A stretch of 64,000 nucleotides of DNA from Odontocerum albicorne (GCA_949825065.1 OX463859.1:19934699-19998698); one strand, 5' to 3'. Numbered from the stretch's first letter, positions 1 through 11,764 are shown. Made by a program: numbers and translations. Notes: a model not told the origin generated them from the letters alone.

Positions 1-154
1 CCAAAAAAATATAATAAAAGGGTCCCAGTTTTGTAAAATAGTAAGTTCTTCAGAAAACAATATTCGCACACACTTAAGTACACGTGCGACTAATCTTGTC
101 TCAAAACATGCGACAGTGTTACCAAACCGTACAATAACGAATTGTGAGTCCCGT

Positions 155-490
155 GCCTATTCCAGTGGTTAAAACCTGATGTCTCGATTTCTGGAGTCAA
201 AGAAAATATTGTCTTTATTACAATTACTTCAATTATTTGTCCGAATTACCAATGTGAATATGTTGGAATGTACCATACGAATGAAAAATTATTCAGCAGA
301 TAAATTCTAAATTATTTTACATGTCTATTCCAGTGGTTAAAACCTGATGTCTCGATTTCTGGAGTCAAAGACAATATTGCATTTATTACAATTACTTCAA
401 TTATATGTTCGAATTACCAATGCGGATATGTTGAAAAGTGCCATACGAATGAAAAATCATTCAACAGAGAAATTTTAAATTATTGTATTA
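155..490 (+). repeat. Tandem duplication of a 168-bp repeat with hAT-like start
   Basis: Two diverged copies in direct tandem. The motif CAGTGGTTAAAACCTGATG starts at 163 and again at 331, and the downstream sequence keeps matching with scattered substitutions to about 490. CAGTGGTT at an element boundary resembles the terminus of hAT (Charlie-type) transposons. Similar starts occur at 6482 (CCAGTGGTTTTAAACC), 33697 (CCAGTGGTTCTGAAC) and 48724 (CCAGTGATTCTCAATC). No transposase is present, so this is at most a non-autonomous hAT-like repeat. The hAT assignment is inference. Confidence 0.5.
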
Positions 491-1715
491 AAAATTCAGA
501 TTATACGAGTACTATAATTAAAATTCATATACTCGTAGTATGCCTATCCCGAAAAATTCCCCAAATGTTTTGTATCAGATGCTTACCACATAATGAAAGT
601 TAAAAAAAGTACCGTACCACCAGAATCCATCTCGACCCCCTCCTCATCCTGCCCCTTCATTAGAAAATATACCTATTTCTACCCTCTCTCTTCATTGTTT
701 TTCCCCATTTTACAAGTATAAACCTTCAAATTTGAGTTTAAAAAGTATATTTATAACAAAAACTGACATATACGTATAAAATATAATACACCTCCTTTAG
801 GTTCAATACAAATTATTTCCAGAATTCCTCGCGCGCTTACCACTAGACTGGAACTCACAAGTCACTTATGGTACGTATACTATAGTTTGTGGACCGTTGT
901 TACATACTATCCAATATTTTCCGCCAAATATATACATTTTTCACTTCTACCTTTTCCTATCTTCCCATCTTCAAGAGAACTTTAGAAAACATTTTAGCTT
1001 AAGCTTAGTCCGACAAACTCCTAACTAAACTCCTATTTCATTTACAACTCAAGACAAAATTGAAAAATATGTTTTGAGCTGTGCCAAACTTCTTTGGCGA
1101 TGTTTCTTTAACGTGATTTTTGGCGCGAAAATAATACGTACCATGTGTCAAGTGATCTCCGTGACCTAGTGAGTTGAAATGTTTAACTTCCACTCGGGAT
1201 TTTCGGATTAATTTCTTGATGAAATAGGATCCCAACCTGATAAAATAGTTTATCTGAAAATAATACGTATTCGCAATGGACATGCATAAATATTGTTGTC
1301 TTTTTACGCGTAGTAGTATAATAGTTATTAATTTAATTCTATAAAATCTAAATCTTAAAAAAACTATAAAAAATAATAATCAATCACCTTACACGAAAAA
1401 AAATAATCTTCTCAGTTCCAATGAAAAAGTTAATTTGTCGCACTGTTAGGCACCCCGGTACTTAAAAAATGTTAATTGTAATTACATAGGCCAATTTCAA
1501 CAATGAGAACAAATACATTTTTATTTGTTTTGAAAATCAGTTTGGGAAAACTATTTCTGCGGAGTTTTTCATTGACTTTCATTGACATAATATATTTCCA
1601 AATTAGAACAATACTTCCACATAAATGTTTTGTGTTTCATTTTCAATTCACGGTTACAGTATGTTTGTTTGATTTTCGGCTTAAGGGTATTAGGCAAATT
1701 GTATAATTAATTATT
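491..1715. other. AT-rich stretch without a recognised gene
   Basis: It opens with the octamers TACGAGTA (504-511) and TACTCGTA (530-537) facing each other, able to form an 8-bp stem. The stretch 785-840 loosely resembles 34130-34190. The short open frames at 1038-1283 and 1503-1706 match no family I know and have AT-biased, low-complexity composition. Confidence 0.5.
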
Positions 1716-1819
1716 TAATCTGTCAATAATAGTGGGTTTGAGTTCCGAGTTGGAACGCCCTTGGGGAGAGTTTAATCTTGAAACGGCGATATATAAATTA
1801 CCGTTTTATTATTATTAAA
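1716..1819 (+). repeat. SINE-B tail module
   Basis: This is a short module seen seven times in the window. It has a B-box-like segment (here GGGTTTGAGTTCC), then GCCCTTGGGGAGAG, a TATATAAATTA segment and an (ATT)n tail. The B-box resemblance suggests a Pol III, tRNA-like origin. Other copies lie at 9510, 12345, 15115, 41155 (reverse), 50125 and 51040. At three loci it is the 3' end of a longer composite repeat. Confidence 0.6.
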
Positions 1820-2584
1820 AGACCTAGAAAAAATAAATATGTCCTAATAAATCAATTTCTAAAAAGGGAATATTGAAAAGCCTTTATAATTATGAGAAAA
1901 TGCGTGAAGTATGGTGCATGGAAGTGGCAGAAACGAAAGATGTACGGATGGATATAATGAAGGAAATATATATAAATTAGGGACGTAAAATATCATTATG
2001 GCAATACTTATTTGACTGAATCATAAATTATTCATATGATCCTAGTTGTCTTTATTTTTAAATTAACCCTCAATTTTACTTCTAAAATATTTCGATTATT
2101 CACGTTTTACTTAAGATAAAGTAAATGCGTACAAATCTCAACTTAGCAAAGAAATCTCATCGCGATTCTTATGAAAAATAGAGAATTCTATTAGTGAAGG
2201 AAATTTGGAGAAATTGCCTCAAGACGAAGGAAGGGTTGGATTAGAGAAAAAGGAAATGAAACGGAAAGATCCTGAGGAGGATAGAAGATCTAATAACGTT
2301 AAATCTTGATTCGGAGATCCCTGTTCTTTTAAAGGTATATTTCAGATGAAATAATGTTTATTTATTAAAATACATTGGTTTCTCAGTATACTAAAATTAC
2401 GAAAAAAATATTTTTCAATCAATGTTTCGATTTAGTTAATACTAAAATCGGTAGAAGAGAAAGATTACCACAGCTGTGTTTACTTGGAACTGTACAAAAT
2501 TCAGAACGTGATGGTGCTAATTTTTTTAAATTTGTTAAGACGATAGTAAAAGCTTGTCGCTTTGCTGATGTCACATCAATCCAG
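1820..2584. other. No recognised gene
   Basis: The stretch 2156-2320 is purine-rich (GAAGGA and AAGGAAA runs) and holds no conserved frame. The frame that opens at 2375 only becomes recognisable from about 2585. Confidence 0.4.
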
Positions 2585-3160
2585 GTGGATAGAACGCAGC
2601 TAGAACAAGTCCAACAATATATTTACTTAGAACAAAGCACTTCATTTGAGGATTGCACTGTCAATGAAATAAATAGAAGAATAAAACTAACTTCACGTTC
2701 CTTTGACGAGTCTACTACATTTTCAAGAGCAATCTTCTAATCTGTTTCAAACGTGGGTATTTAACCAATACATCTTACCAGTACTAACATATGCTATACG
2801 AATGATACAAAAGCTCCAGACAACACAACACAGAATAGAGAGGCATGGTAGATTATACCAGAAGAGACACAATGAGTGGATACACGCCCAAACAAAAGTT
2901 GACAATGTTTAGAGGTCGCAAAAAGACTGAAGTAGAAGTGGGCTGAGCACGTCGCCAAAATAATGGACCATCGCTGGACTTATGAAGTAACCTAGTAGCA
3001 CCCAATAGGCAGAACTAGGCTTGTAAAAAGACCACAGTGAATGAAATACGTAAGCAAGTAGGGATTATGTGGCAGCAATGCGCAAACGGCAGAATTTCTT
3101 GAAAACAACTTGGAGAGGCGTATATCCTTCAATGAATGAATGTGGTAATGCTAATGATGA
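2585..3160 (+). pseudogene. RTE-like LINE reverse transcriptase, C-terminal relic
   Basis: Fragments in shifting frames follow the C-terminal part of an insect-type endonuclease/reverse transcriptase polyprotein. The order is a YIYLEQ..SFEDCTVNEINRRIKL block (2620-2690), FNQYILPVLTYA (2755-2793, matching the usual 'NQCVLPVLTYGAETW'), then a KWAEHVAKIMDHRW-like block (2938-2972) and a terminal W(M/Q)QQC...TWRGVYPS block (3069-3130). Several frameshifts and stops separate them, so it is dead. The enzyme would have copied LINE RNA at the chromosomal target. Only the 3' portion is here, as expected for a 5'-truncated LINE copy. The clade (RTE) is judged from motif style only. Confidence 0.65.
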
Positions 3161-4470
3161 TGATATATTATATTATATTAGTTGTGAACACCCCTGTTTA
3201 AAACAAAGCCTTGTTACCATTTCAAAAAGGTCTAGAGGTATTTGCGTACTCCTAATTTCACTACATCAGACTCTGAAATGGTGATGGGAAATTTCTTGTC
3301 ACGTGGTATTCATTAACAGAGGCGTACGCATTCGTTGTTCATGGCATACGCACCTCTATCGATGGCAGTTTGCCATCTTTCTGTTTTGATATCTTCACTA
3401 AGCCCCACTGTTACCTATTGTTAATTGGCTATTAATATTCAGGTGAAATGCTGGTTTGTATCCTTTAAAGTGCGCTGTAACCTTTACGGGGTACGTTTTG
3501 GGATTTTTAGTGTTTTATTAGGATCAGCAGTTTTAGTTTATGTCATTTTATAGGTACAACCTGAGTTAAATAAAAAGTAATTATGTAATGAACCATAAAA
3601 AAAGACGCTTGTCTCTTTTTTTTATTAAACAAAGTAATATATGGTACAAATATTTGACAAGGCTATACCTATATACAAATTTATTACTTAGCTAATCTTA
3701 TTTATATACTCGTATTATAATTTATGAACTTACTTAATATTATTTTCCTACATGTCATTTTATTTTTATTTTTTATAATGTTAATATATAATTTCTTAGA
3801 CCTAATTAACACCTACTACTTAAAACAACTACTTATAACGAGATAATAATTCTTACAACTAATTATTTAGCAAGAACAAGCCCACTTGTTCAGACTACTG
3901 CTATTCCATCACATTCACTCAGATTTTGAGACGCATGTCTCACTTCGTTGTATGATGTCATTTAATTTTTAATAAAATCCTTTTTTTTTGTATTCTGCAC
4001 TGTTTTTTTATATATTTATTTTATTAAAAATTAAAAATATGTCAATTTTTAAGACGGTTATTTTAATGAATCGAACTACAAATTCAATATATCCGTATGT
4101 TTTCATTTACTTATTTCTTCTTGAAGAATTTCTTGATATTTTATTTTGTTTGCAGTGTCCCTGAAATGTATTGTTCATATTTTAGGGAGTCTGCTGTGTA
4201 ATCGGCTTCCTATGGGGTAGTCATGAGAAACTGTATAGAAATCCGCGTTTCATTCGTTCTTGAACGTGATCCCACCAAAATCGTATTCACTGCTTTCACA
4301 ACATTACGATATCATCAGTTTTACTCATTCCGTTTATTTTTGTATTTTTTGTCCGAGTATTTTACCAACCATACATTGCAATATACCTCTTCTAATACTC
4401 TAAAGAGTGCCTTCGTCCGTGTACTAGCAGCTCTAATTTCAATAGCATGTGTCATTATTGATCTAAAACT
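3161..4470. other. AT-rich stretch without a recognised gene
   Basis: An imperfect inverted repeat at 3318-3358 (AGAGGCGTACGC against GCATACGCACCTCT) may form a small hairpin. The octamer TACTCGTA is at 3707. From 3600 to 4050 the sequence is extremely AT-rich with long T runs. The open frame 4223-4558 runs into the foldback repeat and is not supported. Confidence 0.4.
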
Positions 4471-4815
4471 TTGTAATTTGTTTATGTCAAACATTGTTTG
4501 TAACGGTATAACCCTACCGGTTTCAAAGCTTTCACCTCATCATCAGGGGAACGGTTAACATCCGAGGTGAACATCTGGCAAACACATATATTGCTAGAAT
4601 CTCTTCGCTGCTCACTGAGGTTGTCTCCTTTCTCCCTCCACCCACAGTCCCCAACCCGAATGTTTACCATCAGAAATGTGTAAGTCGATACCAGTTCGAA
4701 CAGAATTCAGTATTATTTGTGCTCCCCTGATGATATGGTGAAAGCCTTGAAACCGGTAAGATTATACCGTTAAAAAAAGTGGAATAAACAGTGTTTGATA
4801 AAACAAATTACAATA
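4471..4815 (+). repeat. Foldback repeat, copy 1, with hammerhead-like core
   Basis: Inverted arms at 4471-4550 and 4724-4815 flank a 170-bp centre. The arms read outward as CACTGTTTATTCCACTTT-like, TAACGGTATAACCCTACCGG, TTTCAAAG and CATCATCAG. The right arm contains CTGATGA (4727-4733), a short weak stem, GAAA (4749-4752) and CCGGTAAG...TACCG. This order recalls a hammerhead ribozyme. Related copies lie at 20251, 20436, 38420, 39386 and, more distantly, 29186. The centre is shared with the 39386 copy. Confidence 0.75.
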
Positions 4816-5135
4816 TCTGTAAACCTCTACAATGTTAAGGCATTAACTATAAATAATACATGAACTAAAACATGTTTTATAGCTATGTTAGACAGCGTTA
4901 GCAGTTTTTTGACGTCATTTTGGAAATAAAATAAAAAGTTTTTTTTTCAGTGCTTGGTGATTTTTTTTACCATCACAAAGTAAAAATGTAACAACACAAA
5001 CCAAAGAAAAAAATACCACAAACGTAAGCCAAAAAATAGTCAGCGTATGACGACGATCAAACGATCATGTGTGTCAAATATGATTTAAATTTTCTGTTAT
5101 GGTTCTACGACACTTGAAGATGGTGTCCTCTTAAA
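4816..5135. other. No recognised gene
   Basis: AT-rich sequence with T and A runs near 4930-4970. I saw no conserved protein fragment or RNA gene. Confidence 0.4.
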
Positions 5136-5330
5136 TAGGCAGAGTGCCACTGGTGATGAGCGAATCAAGGCTTTGATCAATAATAACCAGTTTTCTATAT
5201 ATAACACAAAATATTGCTGAGATATTTGAAATATCGAAAAACACTGTTTACAAGCATTTGGTAAAGCTTGGTTACTTAAATAATGTAACAAAACTTAACC
5301 GTAAGTCAAATTAACATGAAACACGATACT
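5136..5330 (+). pseudogene. Mariner-like transposase fragment (second HTH)
   Basis: In one frame the translation reads RQSATGDERIKALINNNQFS and, after a one-base slip, EIFEISKNTVYKHLVKLGY. Mariner transposases have this arrangement in their second helix-turn-helix: a 'GRP...D.KIKALIE' linker, then 'IAE.L.IS..TV..HLKRLGY'. Nothing recognisable of the first HTH or the DDD catalytic domain follows, and the next bases are a 60-bp tandem repeat. The HTH would have bound the element's terminal repeats. It is a short, dead scrap, and the call rests on this one block. Confidence 0.5.
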
Positions 5331-5340
5331 ACTTTCCGAA

Positions 5341-5505
5341 TATCCAGATATTGTAGAGGTTTTGTTCATCTGTCCTGAAAAATACAAAGAATCTTAGTAA
5401 CATTCAGATATTGTAGAGGTTTTGTTCATCTGTCCTGAAAAATACAAAGAATCTTAGTAACATCCAGATATTGTAGAGGTTTTGTTCATCTGTCCTGAAA
5501 AATTT
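5341..5505. repeat. 60-bp tandem repeat, about 2.7 copies
   Basis: A 60-bp unit containing CAGATATTGTAGAGGTTTTG starts near 5344 and repeats at 5404 and 5464. The copies are almost identical and the third is cut off in the middle. The near-identity points to recent local duplication. Confidence 0.9.
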
Positions 5506-6476
5506 GTAACATAATTTTTACTATTAATATCCAGTCCAGGGTATTTAAAAGACACAACTAAGTCACTAATTTGTATCTCACAAGTTTCTCGATATTTATG
5601 GGTAGAGATTTTCTTTAGTACATTAAGATGTTTATTTTATTTCAATGATGCAAGATAAAATGGTGTATTCAAGATAACCTTTATTTTTTAAAACATGCTG
5701 CGTTATTCTTCATCAATGTCTATGGTAATTTTGATTACATTAAAGTTCTGTTAATTAAATCGTCAGTAAACTCGTTAACAATAGATTTATATTATTACAA
5801 AGTAAAATAATACTCAAACTTAAATAAAAATAACTGCCATCGTTGATAATATAATGTTCATAGTTGCTAGGTATTTTTTTTTGTGTCGCTAGTAAATTTC
5901 GAACTAGCTTCATTAAACACTCAAACTTTATTCATTTATATTATTATTAATTTATAATCATAATAGGGCTTATTGTGTGAATTACGTGAAGAGCTTTTCA
6001 AAATATGATACAGTGGTTTATCAATGAATTTCATTAAATTAAATCTAACAAGCTTTTAAATGTGATATGTTCAGTAAAATTTAATAAGCACTAACGTAAA
6101 TGATTGGGTGTGTAGAACAAATAAATATTAAACAACAAATATACTAGCATAATGCCTACTGATTCTTTGAATTTATATTACGCTAATAATCCTTCATTCT
6201 GTTTTGTACTCAGTGGTACTTACATTTTTTGTACAGAATGAAACCTTTAAAATTACGTAGTAATTAGACCTATCTAGTACTATTCTAGTTGAGGAAGCAT
6301 TGTTTAACATACTATTGATTATTTTTTTACACCATACTTAAATACAGGTAGTCTTTACTTTTTATCATAAAATCAAGTTAACGCACTTTTAAAAAGAAAT
6401 GACCTACTTGAAAGAGATCAAAGAATTCGTATAGTTGGATCGGTAAACGGTAGTATTTCCAATACGAGCAGTTTTA
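5506..6476. other. AT-rich stretch without a recognised gene
   Basis: I see no protein motif, RNA gene or tandem repeat. Open frames are short and low-complexity. Confidence 0.4.
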
Positions 6477-6840
6477 TGCCAACTCCAGTGGTTTTAAACC
6501 ATGAATGTTAGATTCATAAAGTCAACGTGTCCACGCGACCACCCTCATCAATATATCTGCATAATTAATTAATATTTTTTGAAAGGTTACATATGAATAA
6601 ATTAATTTACTTGTATGGTTATTCTTAAACATATCATAATTGGTCACACGACTAATGAAAGGAGCATAGCCGAGAGACAACATCATCTTCAGCCTTCTTA
6701 TTGGGTCTTTGGATTTATAGCCAAAGAGTAAGCATGAATCGGGGTTCTACATCGTTCGTCAGATAATACTACTCCGCAGGTGAAAAGACAACAACACTCA
6801 CACACGTTTAGCGCATGTTAACATTGCTACAATATGAACT
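6477..6840 (+). repeat. Dispersed repeat X, copy 1, beside a hAT-like start
   Basis: CCAGTGGTTTTAAACC at 6482 resembles a hAT terminus. From about 6655 the sequence (GGAGCATAGCCGAGAGACAA, then GAAAAGACAACAACACTCAC near 6780) matches a dispersed repeat also found at 14665, 25388, 30967 and 43718. The family has no coding content that I can identify. Confidence 0.5.
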
Positions 6841-8044
6841 CTTTTGCTAGACTAGTTATTTTATTTTCAAACACAAAATCCCCGATTGATAACAAGTGTC
6901 GCACAAACCAAGCAAATATCAATTTGTGAATAAACGAAAAATAAATATCAATTCGTGAATAAACGAAAAGTAAGATTGGAATTTCACCTTTCTTAAACAA
7001 AAGAGATTGTCAATGTTACTGATGATAATCTAAAATGTATTTTCAAATACGCAAAAAAACTGTAACCAACCCTGTTGTGGTACAATGACAACCCTTGATC
7101 TTTCCCATTGTTAACCCTTGAAATTCAAACTCGTTCGTACCCTCTATTCCCTTCCATCTAACTATTAACAAAGCTTCTTACAGGACGCAAATGAGAAGAT
7201 TAAGCCTACTTTGAATAATTTCCATAAGTTTTCCTTTACAGCAATGGCGTAGCAACAAAAATGTTGGTTTTGGTAACGTATACATTTTAAGGGATGTAAT
7301 TTTAAGTTTCTGAAGATATTAGAAATAAAATAATAATAATAATAAAAGAATAGTTAACATGGCATCATTTTTAGTCTTTTGACACCCATCCGTTCAACAT
7401 GAAAAAAACTACCTAGACATGATATTTTTCTCCCTACTTAAAAAACCTATTTTATGTCAATATTCATCCTTAATCCAAACATTTCTTTTTATAAAATAAA
7501 CTTATAAAGAATACTTATTCCTCCTTATTTTCTCTCTTCTTTTTAATATTATGTTCACATTTAAGCGAAGGTTTCATTTTTTGTTTAGTGTTTGTTGCAA
7601 GTCGTGGTCTAACAAGAGCATTCACGCTAAACAAGAGGGCACGCCCGGTTTGATTCCTGGCGAATTCACTTACTGTTTAATTTTAGACCATTTGATATCT
7701 GAATTTGTGTGTCTCTATTGCTCATAAACTGTTTATCATCAAGTTTAATATAGCGCTGTAAAGCAACGCAAAAAAGCACTACGGAAAAATACTTTGCTTA
7801 TTGAAAAACTTGGGCCGATTTAACCTATCAATCGTGATGGAACTTTGATCTTCTTGTATGTAGGCGTGATATGTCAAGACTATGGGCTTGTTTAAATGCA
7901 ACAGCTTACATACAATAAACGAATACACGCACAAGCCTCGTTCATCTGGAGGATGATTGAGAATCATACTCAATCACGATCAGATGAAGACTGCAAAATC
8001 GCACTTAATGTCTAATTTGAATGTGAAAAATAAGTTTTTAATTA
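6841..8044. other. AT-rich stretch without a recognised gene
   Basis: A 29-bp segment (AAATATCAATT[TC]GTGAATAAACGAAAA) is duplicated at about 6919 and 6944. A short (AAT)n run is at 7327-7345. A weak tRNA-like head may sit at 7602-7670 (GGTTTGATTCC as box B), but box A is poor. Confidence 0.4.
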
Positions 8045-8310
8045 AACCTTAATTATCCACACGTGGAATACCGGAATCGAATTAATAATTGTCAACACGG
8101 TAAGTATGTTTCTAATACCGGAGTAGTAATTTTCAACACGCAGAGAACCGGAACTGAACCTGAAAAATGTACGCGCGGAGAACCGTAACCGGAAAAGTCC
8201 ATACGGAGAACCGGAACCGGAGTAGTAATTGTTAACATCTATAGTACCGGAACTGAAGAAGCAATTGTCAACATGCGGAGAATCGAAGTAGTAATTGTCA
8301 ACTTAGATTC
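8045..8310. repeat. Degenerate tandem repeat, about 35-40 bp unit
   Basis: Repeated variants of GGAGAACCGGAACCGGAGTAG and TAATTGTCAACA alternate through the segment, with insertions and substitutions between copies. It is an old, decayed minisatellite with no coding evidence. Confidence 0.65.
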
Positions 8311-9509
8311 TTAAAAAAAATCGAGATAAAGGTATGACAAGGGGGTCTTAAATGTAAATCTTTTGGAATAAGAATAAAAAAAATGCTTAAAATATTATTT
8401 TTTCCTGTTAAACCACTGTGTAAGCCGATATGTTTAACATTGTATAGAAGCGTTTTGTTTTAAGTTTAATAAGCTTGACGAAATGATTTTATAAGTTGTT
8501 TAGAATTTAATGAATTCTCACATATTGTATTGTATAATATGAGGATTCGTCAATTAGACTTAAGGAGGAATTCTTATTTCATGGGGGAAAAATCGATGAT
8601 TTTTAAGATTTTTTTTCAGTGAACTAATTATTTTTTTAAATTGTTGTTTTTTTAGACATATTTATTTATCTTTTAAAAACATTTCATGAAACTTCATGAT
8701 AAAAAAAATATATTTTTGTTGTTATTAAGTCGGAAGTAAAGCCGCCCGTACATGGAGAGGGTCCATTATGCACGTAATTATGGCTGTTGTGCAAGTATGA
8801 AAATTAAAAAAAAAAAACCTTTTACTCAAAAAGCGTGTGGCTATAGCCGGTATTAGAATAATAAGAAAAAAAATATCAGCTTGTTGAAATAAAAAATCTT
8901 TTTTTTTTCGTGACTAATGTATTATAGTGTACGTGAGCTTGCTTAATATACGTATGGATTGACTTAAAGCATTATTTGATGAAGCAGGTAAAATAATATT
9001 AAGTAATAGTATTTTTTCCCAGATAGCTTATCCGCTGATGATTGACGTGTTTGAAAATGTGGACCACAAGTATGTACCTTATGGAATTATTATTGTTAAA
9101 TGATCAGTGAAAGAAAAATACCGTTAAGGGTTATTCTTGACATAAATAATTAATTCGTTAAGCGAGTTAAATAAATATTTCGGTTCCTGGCTAAAAGATG
9201 AATGGGACAAGGTTTAAGAGATCAAATCAAGAGAGAAATATTTATGAAAAGGAATTCAATTTCAACTTATGTATGTGAATTTTGTGTTTCTACTTTATTT
9301 CCCGTTCTTATCTATGCAGAGATCCTCACATGATAACTAGCCCATAAGATTGTACAATACATCAAAAAAACTATACTCAAACAAAAATATTGATGTAAAG
9401 ATATTCAATAACACACAAGCAATTGCCTTGTTAAACGTGACACAAACAAATTAATCAAATTTTGAAAAATAAAAGGGTGAAAGTTCTTTATATAGAGTGT
9501 GATTCACTA
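8311..9509. other. AT-rich stretch without a recognised gene
   Basis: Long A and T runs (8590-8720, 8805-8910) and no motif that I recognise on either strand. Confidence 0.4.
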
Positions 9510-9622
9510 GGATGCTGCTGTGGTTGCCATACGTGATTTGTTTTATAAAAGTGGGTTCGACCCCGAGTTATTCGCCCTTGGGGAGAGTTTGCTCTCTAAA
9601 TGGCACTTTTGGTGGTCAAGTA
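9510..9622 (+). repeat. SINE-B tail module
   Basis: Contains GTGGGTTCGACCCCGAGTTA (a good box-B-like GGTTCGACCCC), CGCCCTTGGGGAGAGTTTGC and TCTAAATGGC, as in the other copies of this module. It lies 94 bp upstream of a LINE fragment. Confidence 0.6.
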
Positions 9623-9715
9623 TATATTACCATATAAGCATGGATAGCTCAGATGACTACGTAGAAACTAAAAATATTTTAAATGTGGTGGTGTCGAAGA
9701 ATAATGAGATGCTAA

Positions 9716-10003
9716 TGGGTTGATAAAGTGCGTAATGATGGCATCTTGAAACGATTTGATAAAGATAGAGAAGTATTATCCCCCATCAAGGGGAAAAAGT
9801 TACAATACTTTGGGCATATCATGTGAGGAAAATGTACAAAACTCTTCAACAAACAGTGCAGAAGAAAATTCAGGGAAGAAAATGTTCTGAAGAAAGACAT
9901 TTCTCGATTGAAGAATTTACGGGAGTCGTTTGATTCCCAAGCTGGTGTCTCAAAAGTTAAAATAGCCAATGATTCTCGCAAACCTCCGAAAAGAAAATTG
10001 TAA
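9716..10003 (+). pseudogene. LINE polyprotein C-terminal fragment
   Basis: One forward frame reads WVDKVRNDGILKRFDKDREVLS, then KKLQYFGHIM, an in-frame TGA, then K..LFNKQCRRKF and, after degeneration, ISRLKNLRESFDSQ. This follows the 'W.D.V.N..VL.R...RE....IK.RKL.YLGH......GKI.G.RG.GRR.ISWLKNLR' tail of LINE reverse transcriptases. The antisense fragment at 36620-37004 has the same tail, so the two are probably the same family. One stop and a diverged GKI.GRR block show it is dead. Only the 3' end is preserved. Confidence 0.65.
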
Positions 10004-10530
10004 AGAAGAAGAAATTATTTGATCGTGGCTGTGCCTTTCGACATCGCAGTACACTAAGATAATCCCAGAGCATTAATCATCTTATTGAGGTAAATTAAAC
10101 AAATTAACCCAGACATTTTAATCATGGTTTGGGAAAGGCTGACCACATTGCGTCGATTACACTTTGGAAATTTGAAGGGGCGGAAGTTTTTTTTAAATTT
10201 ATTAGTTTGTTTTGAATGACAAAGAGATATACAATAATAATATAGCACGAGTTTAAAGACATACATTTCAATGATCATAAAAAACCATATATCCCTTCCC
10301 CTATTATGATTAATTACTATGCTCAAATACCGTAGACGTAGGAATTCTTGTTTTAAGTCAACCAGCTTATCACATGTGTCAATTAAATACTCTAATCAAT
10401 GAAAAAAACATAAAAAAATAATATCTTGATAAAGGTGAGATTTACTTTTTTATATTGTAGTTTAAGAAACAAAAAAAAACAACAAAAACAAGATATCTCA
10501 AATATTAACTACACTCAAATTGGTATATGA
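10004..10530. other. No recognised gene
   Basis: Contains the 3' flank of the LINE scrap, then AT-rich sequence with A runs near 10470-10490. No motif recognised. Confidence 0.4.
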
Positions 10531-11095
10531 TGTACAAATACTAAGAATTCTCCATTTGAACGCATCAATATATGGAGAAAAAGAAAACAAAATCCCTGAC
10601 ATAATTTTTTTCTCAAACTGCAATAATATTTTTACAGATTCAGCAATGTCCTGAGAAAGGACCCATTTCGTCAGTGTGTATTTGTGCTTTAAAATAGTTT
10701 TAAAAATGGGTAACGTTTTTAGAGATTTTTTTTATATTTGTTATAGTTATAAAAACTGTATCAAACAAAATGTGTTAAAAAAAGTATAAATAGATAATAT
10801 TTCAAAATAATAAAGGAAGCAATGATCATTCATTCTTTTCCACGGAATACTAAAAAAATTATTTGGGAGTTCAAATACTAAGAATTCTGCATGTTAACGC
10901 ATCAATCTATAGAGAAAAAGAAAATAAAATTCCCACCATAATTTTGTTTTCAATGTGCAATAATATGTTTATTTGAGCTTTAAAATATTAATATTCTTTA
11001 GATTACGTTTTTTGAGTATTATTTTATTTTAGTTATACTCGTAGGTATAGCAAAATTATATCAAACAAAATGTGTAAAAAAATAATAGTTTAGTA
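10531..11095. repeat. Diverged tandem duplication, period about 340 bp
   Basis: CAAATACTAAGAATTCT occurs near 10534 and again near 10873. Both are followed by AACGCATCAAT, GGAGAAAAAGAAAA or AGAGAAAAAGAAAA, TTTGNGCTTTAAAATA and TATATCAAACAAAATGTGT in the same order. Indels separate the copies, so this is an old segmental duplication. Confidence 0.7.
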
Positions 11096-11458
11096 ATTAT
11101 AAAAGGAGAAATACAAACTCATATTTTCCCATTTAGTGACTCAGTTATGTTTTCAAAGATTATTAAGTAGTTGAATCCTCAATATGTACATCGATGTCAA
11201 AAAATTTATTTAATAATACTATTCCGTGTCTGAGTGATGTTCTTGATAGCACCGAACACCTTAATTTGATTGCATACTGCATCAAATACAATGTTAATTA
11301 CGCTATGGCGTGAATAATTTTAACGTACGAGTACTATGTTATAAACGAAATGTTGTCAATCAACAAAGGATTCCGTATTTACGACAGCAATTAATTAGTA
11401 AATCTACAAAGGGCGACCAGATCTCTTCTAGGGTCTCAAAAATAGTAGTCAGGCATAC
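11096..11458. other. No recognised gene
   Basis: Ordinary AT-rich sequence. The octamer TACGAGTA is at 11326-11333. Confidence 0.4.
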
Positions 11459-11634
11459 GACCTCTGTGGTATTGTGGGTAAGAAGCTTGTCTTCTAGTCC
11501 GGGGGCTGCAGGTTCGATTCTCGTTGTTAACAGATTTTAAAAAACGGTTTTAGTCTATTTTTCACTCAAGGATTGCTTAAACATTTTTCCGGTTGGCTGG
11601 AAGAAATTGCTATAAGGTAATTAACCCAACAGAT
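11459..11634 (+). mobile_element. tRNA-derived SINE-A, sense
   Basis: The head CCTCTGTGGTATTGTGGGTAAG carries a box-A-like segment, followed about 35 bp later by a clear box B (GGTTCGATTCT, 11511-11521). A body follows with GGTTGGCTGGAAGAAATTGC and a degraded 3' end equivalent to CAATAAGCTCGCCAGG in better copies. Head, body and tail are in the same order as at 43774. SINEs are transcribed by Pol III from these internal boxes and moved by LINE enzymes. Confidence 0.75.
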
Positions 11635-11764
11635 TGTACCGCTTAACGAACGTGACATTGAATTCAATTCAATACACACTCATTAAAAGATAAGGGATAC
11701 AACTATGTGAGGGGGGTGTAAAATCGATTTTTTAGGAATAAAAGTCTCCAGTATTGATTTTTGT

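Noticed and set aside
2375..2584. N-terminal part of the 121-codon frame as LINE coding sequence
   Set aside because: Only the part from about 2585 aligns to LINE motifs; the earlier part does not.
4223..4558. 111-codon open frame
   Set aside because: Its end is foldback-repeat DNA and the rest is low-complexity, hydrophobic translation of AT-rich sequence.
5341..5505. CRISPR-like array
   Set aside because: A contiguous 60-bp tandem repeat without unique spacers, in eukaryotic context.
7602..7670. Possible tRNA or SINE head
   Set aside because: Box-B-like GGTTTGATTCC is present, but box A is poor and the stems do not pair.
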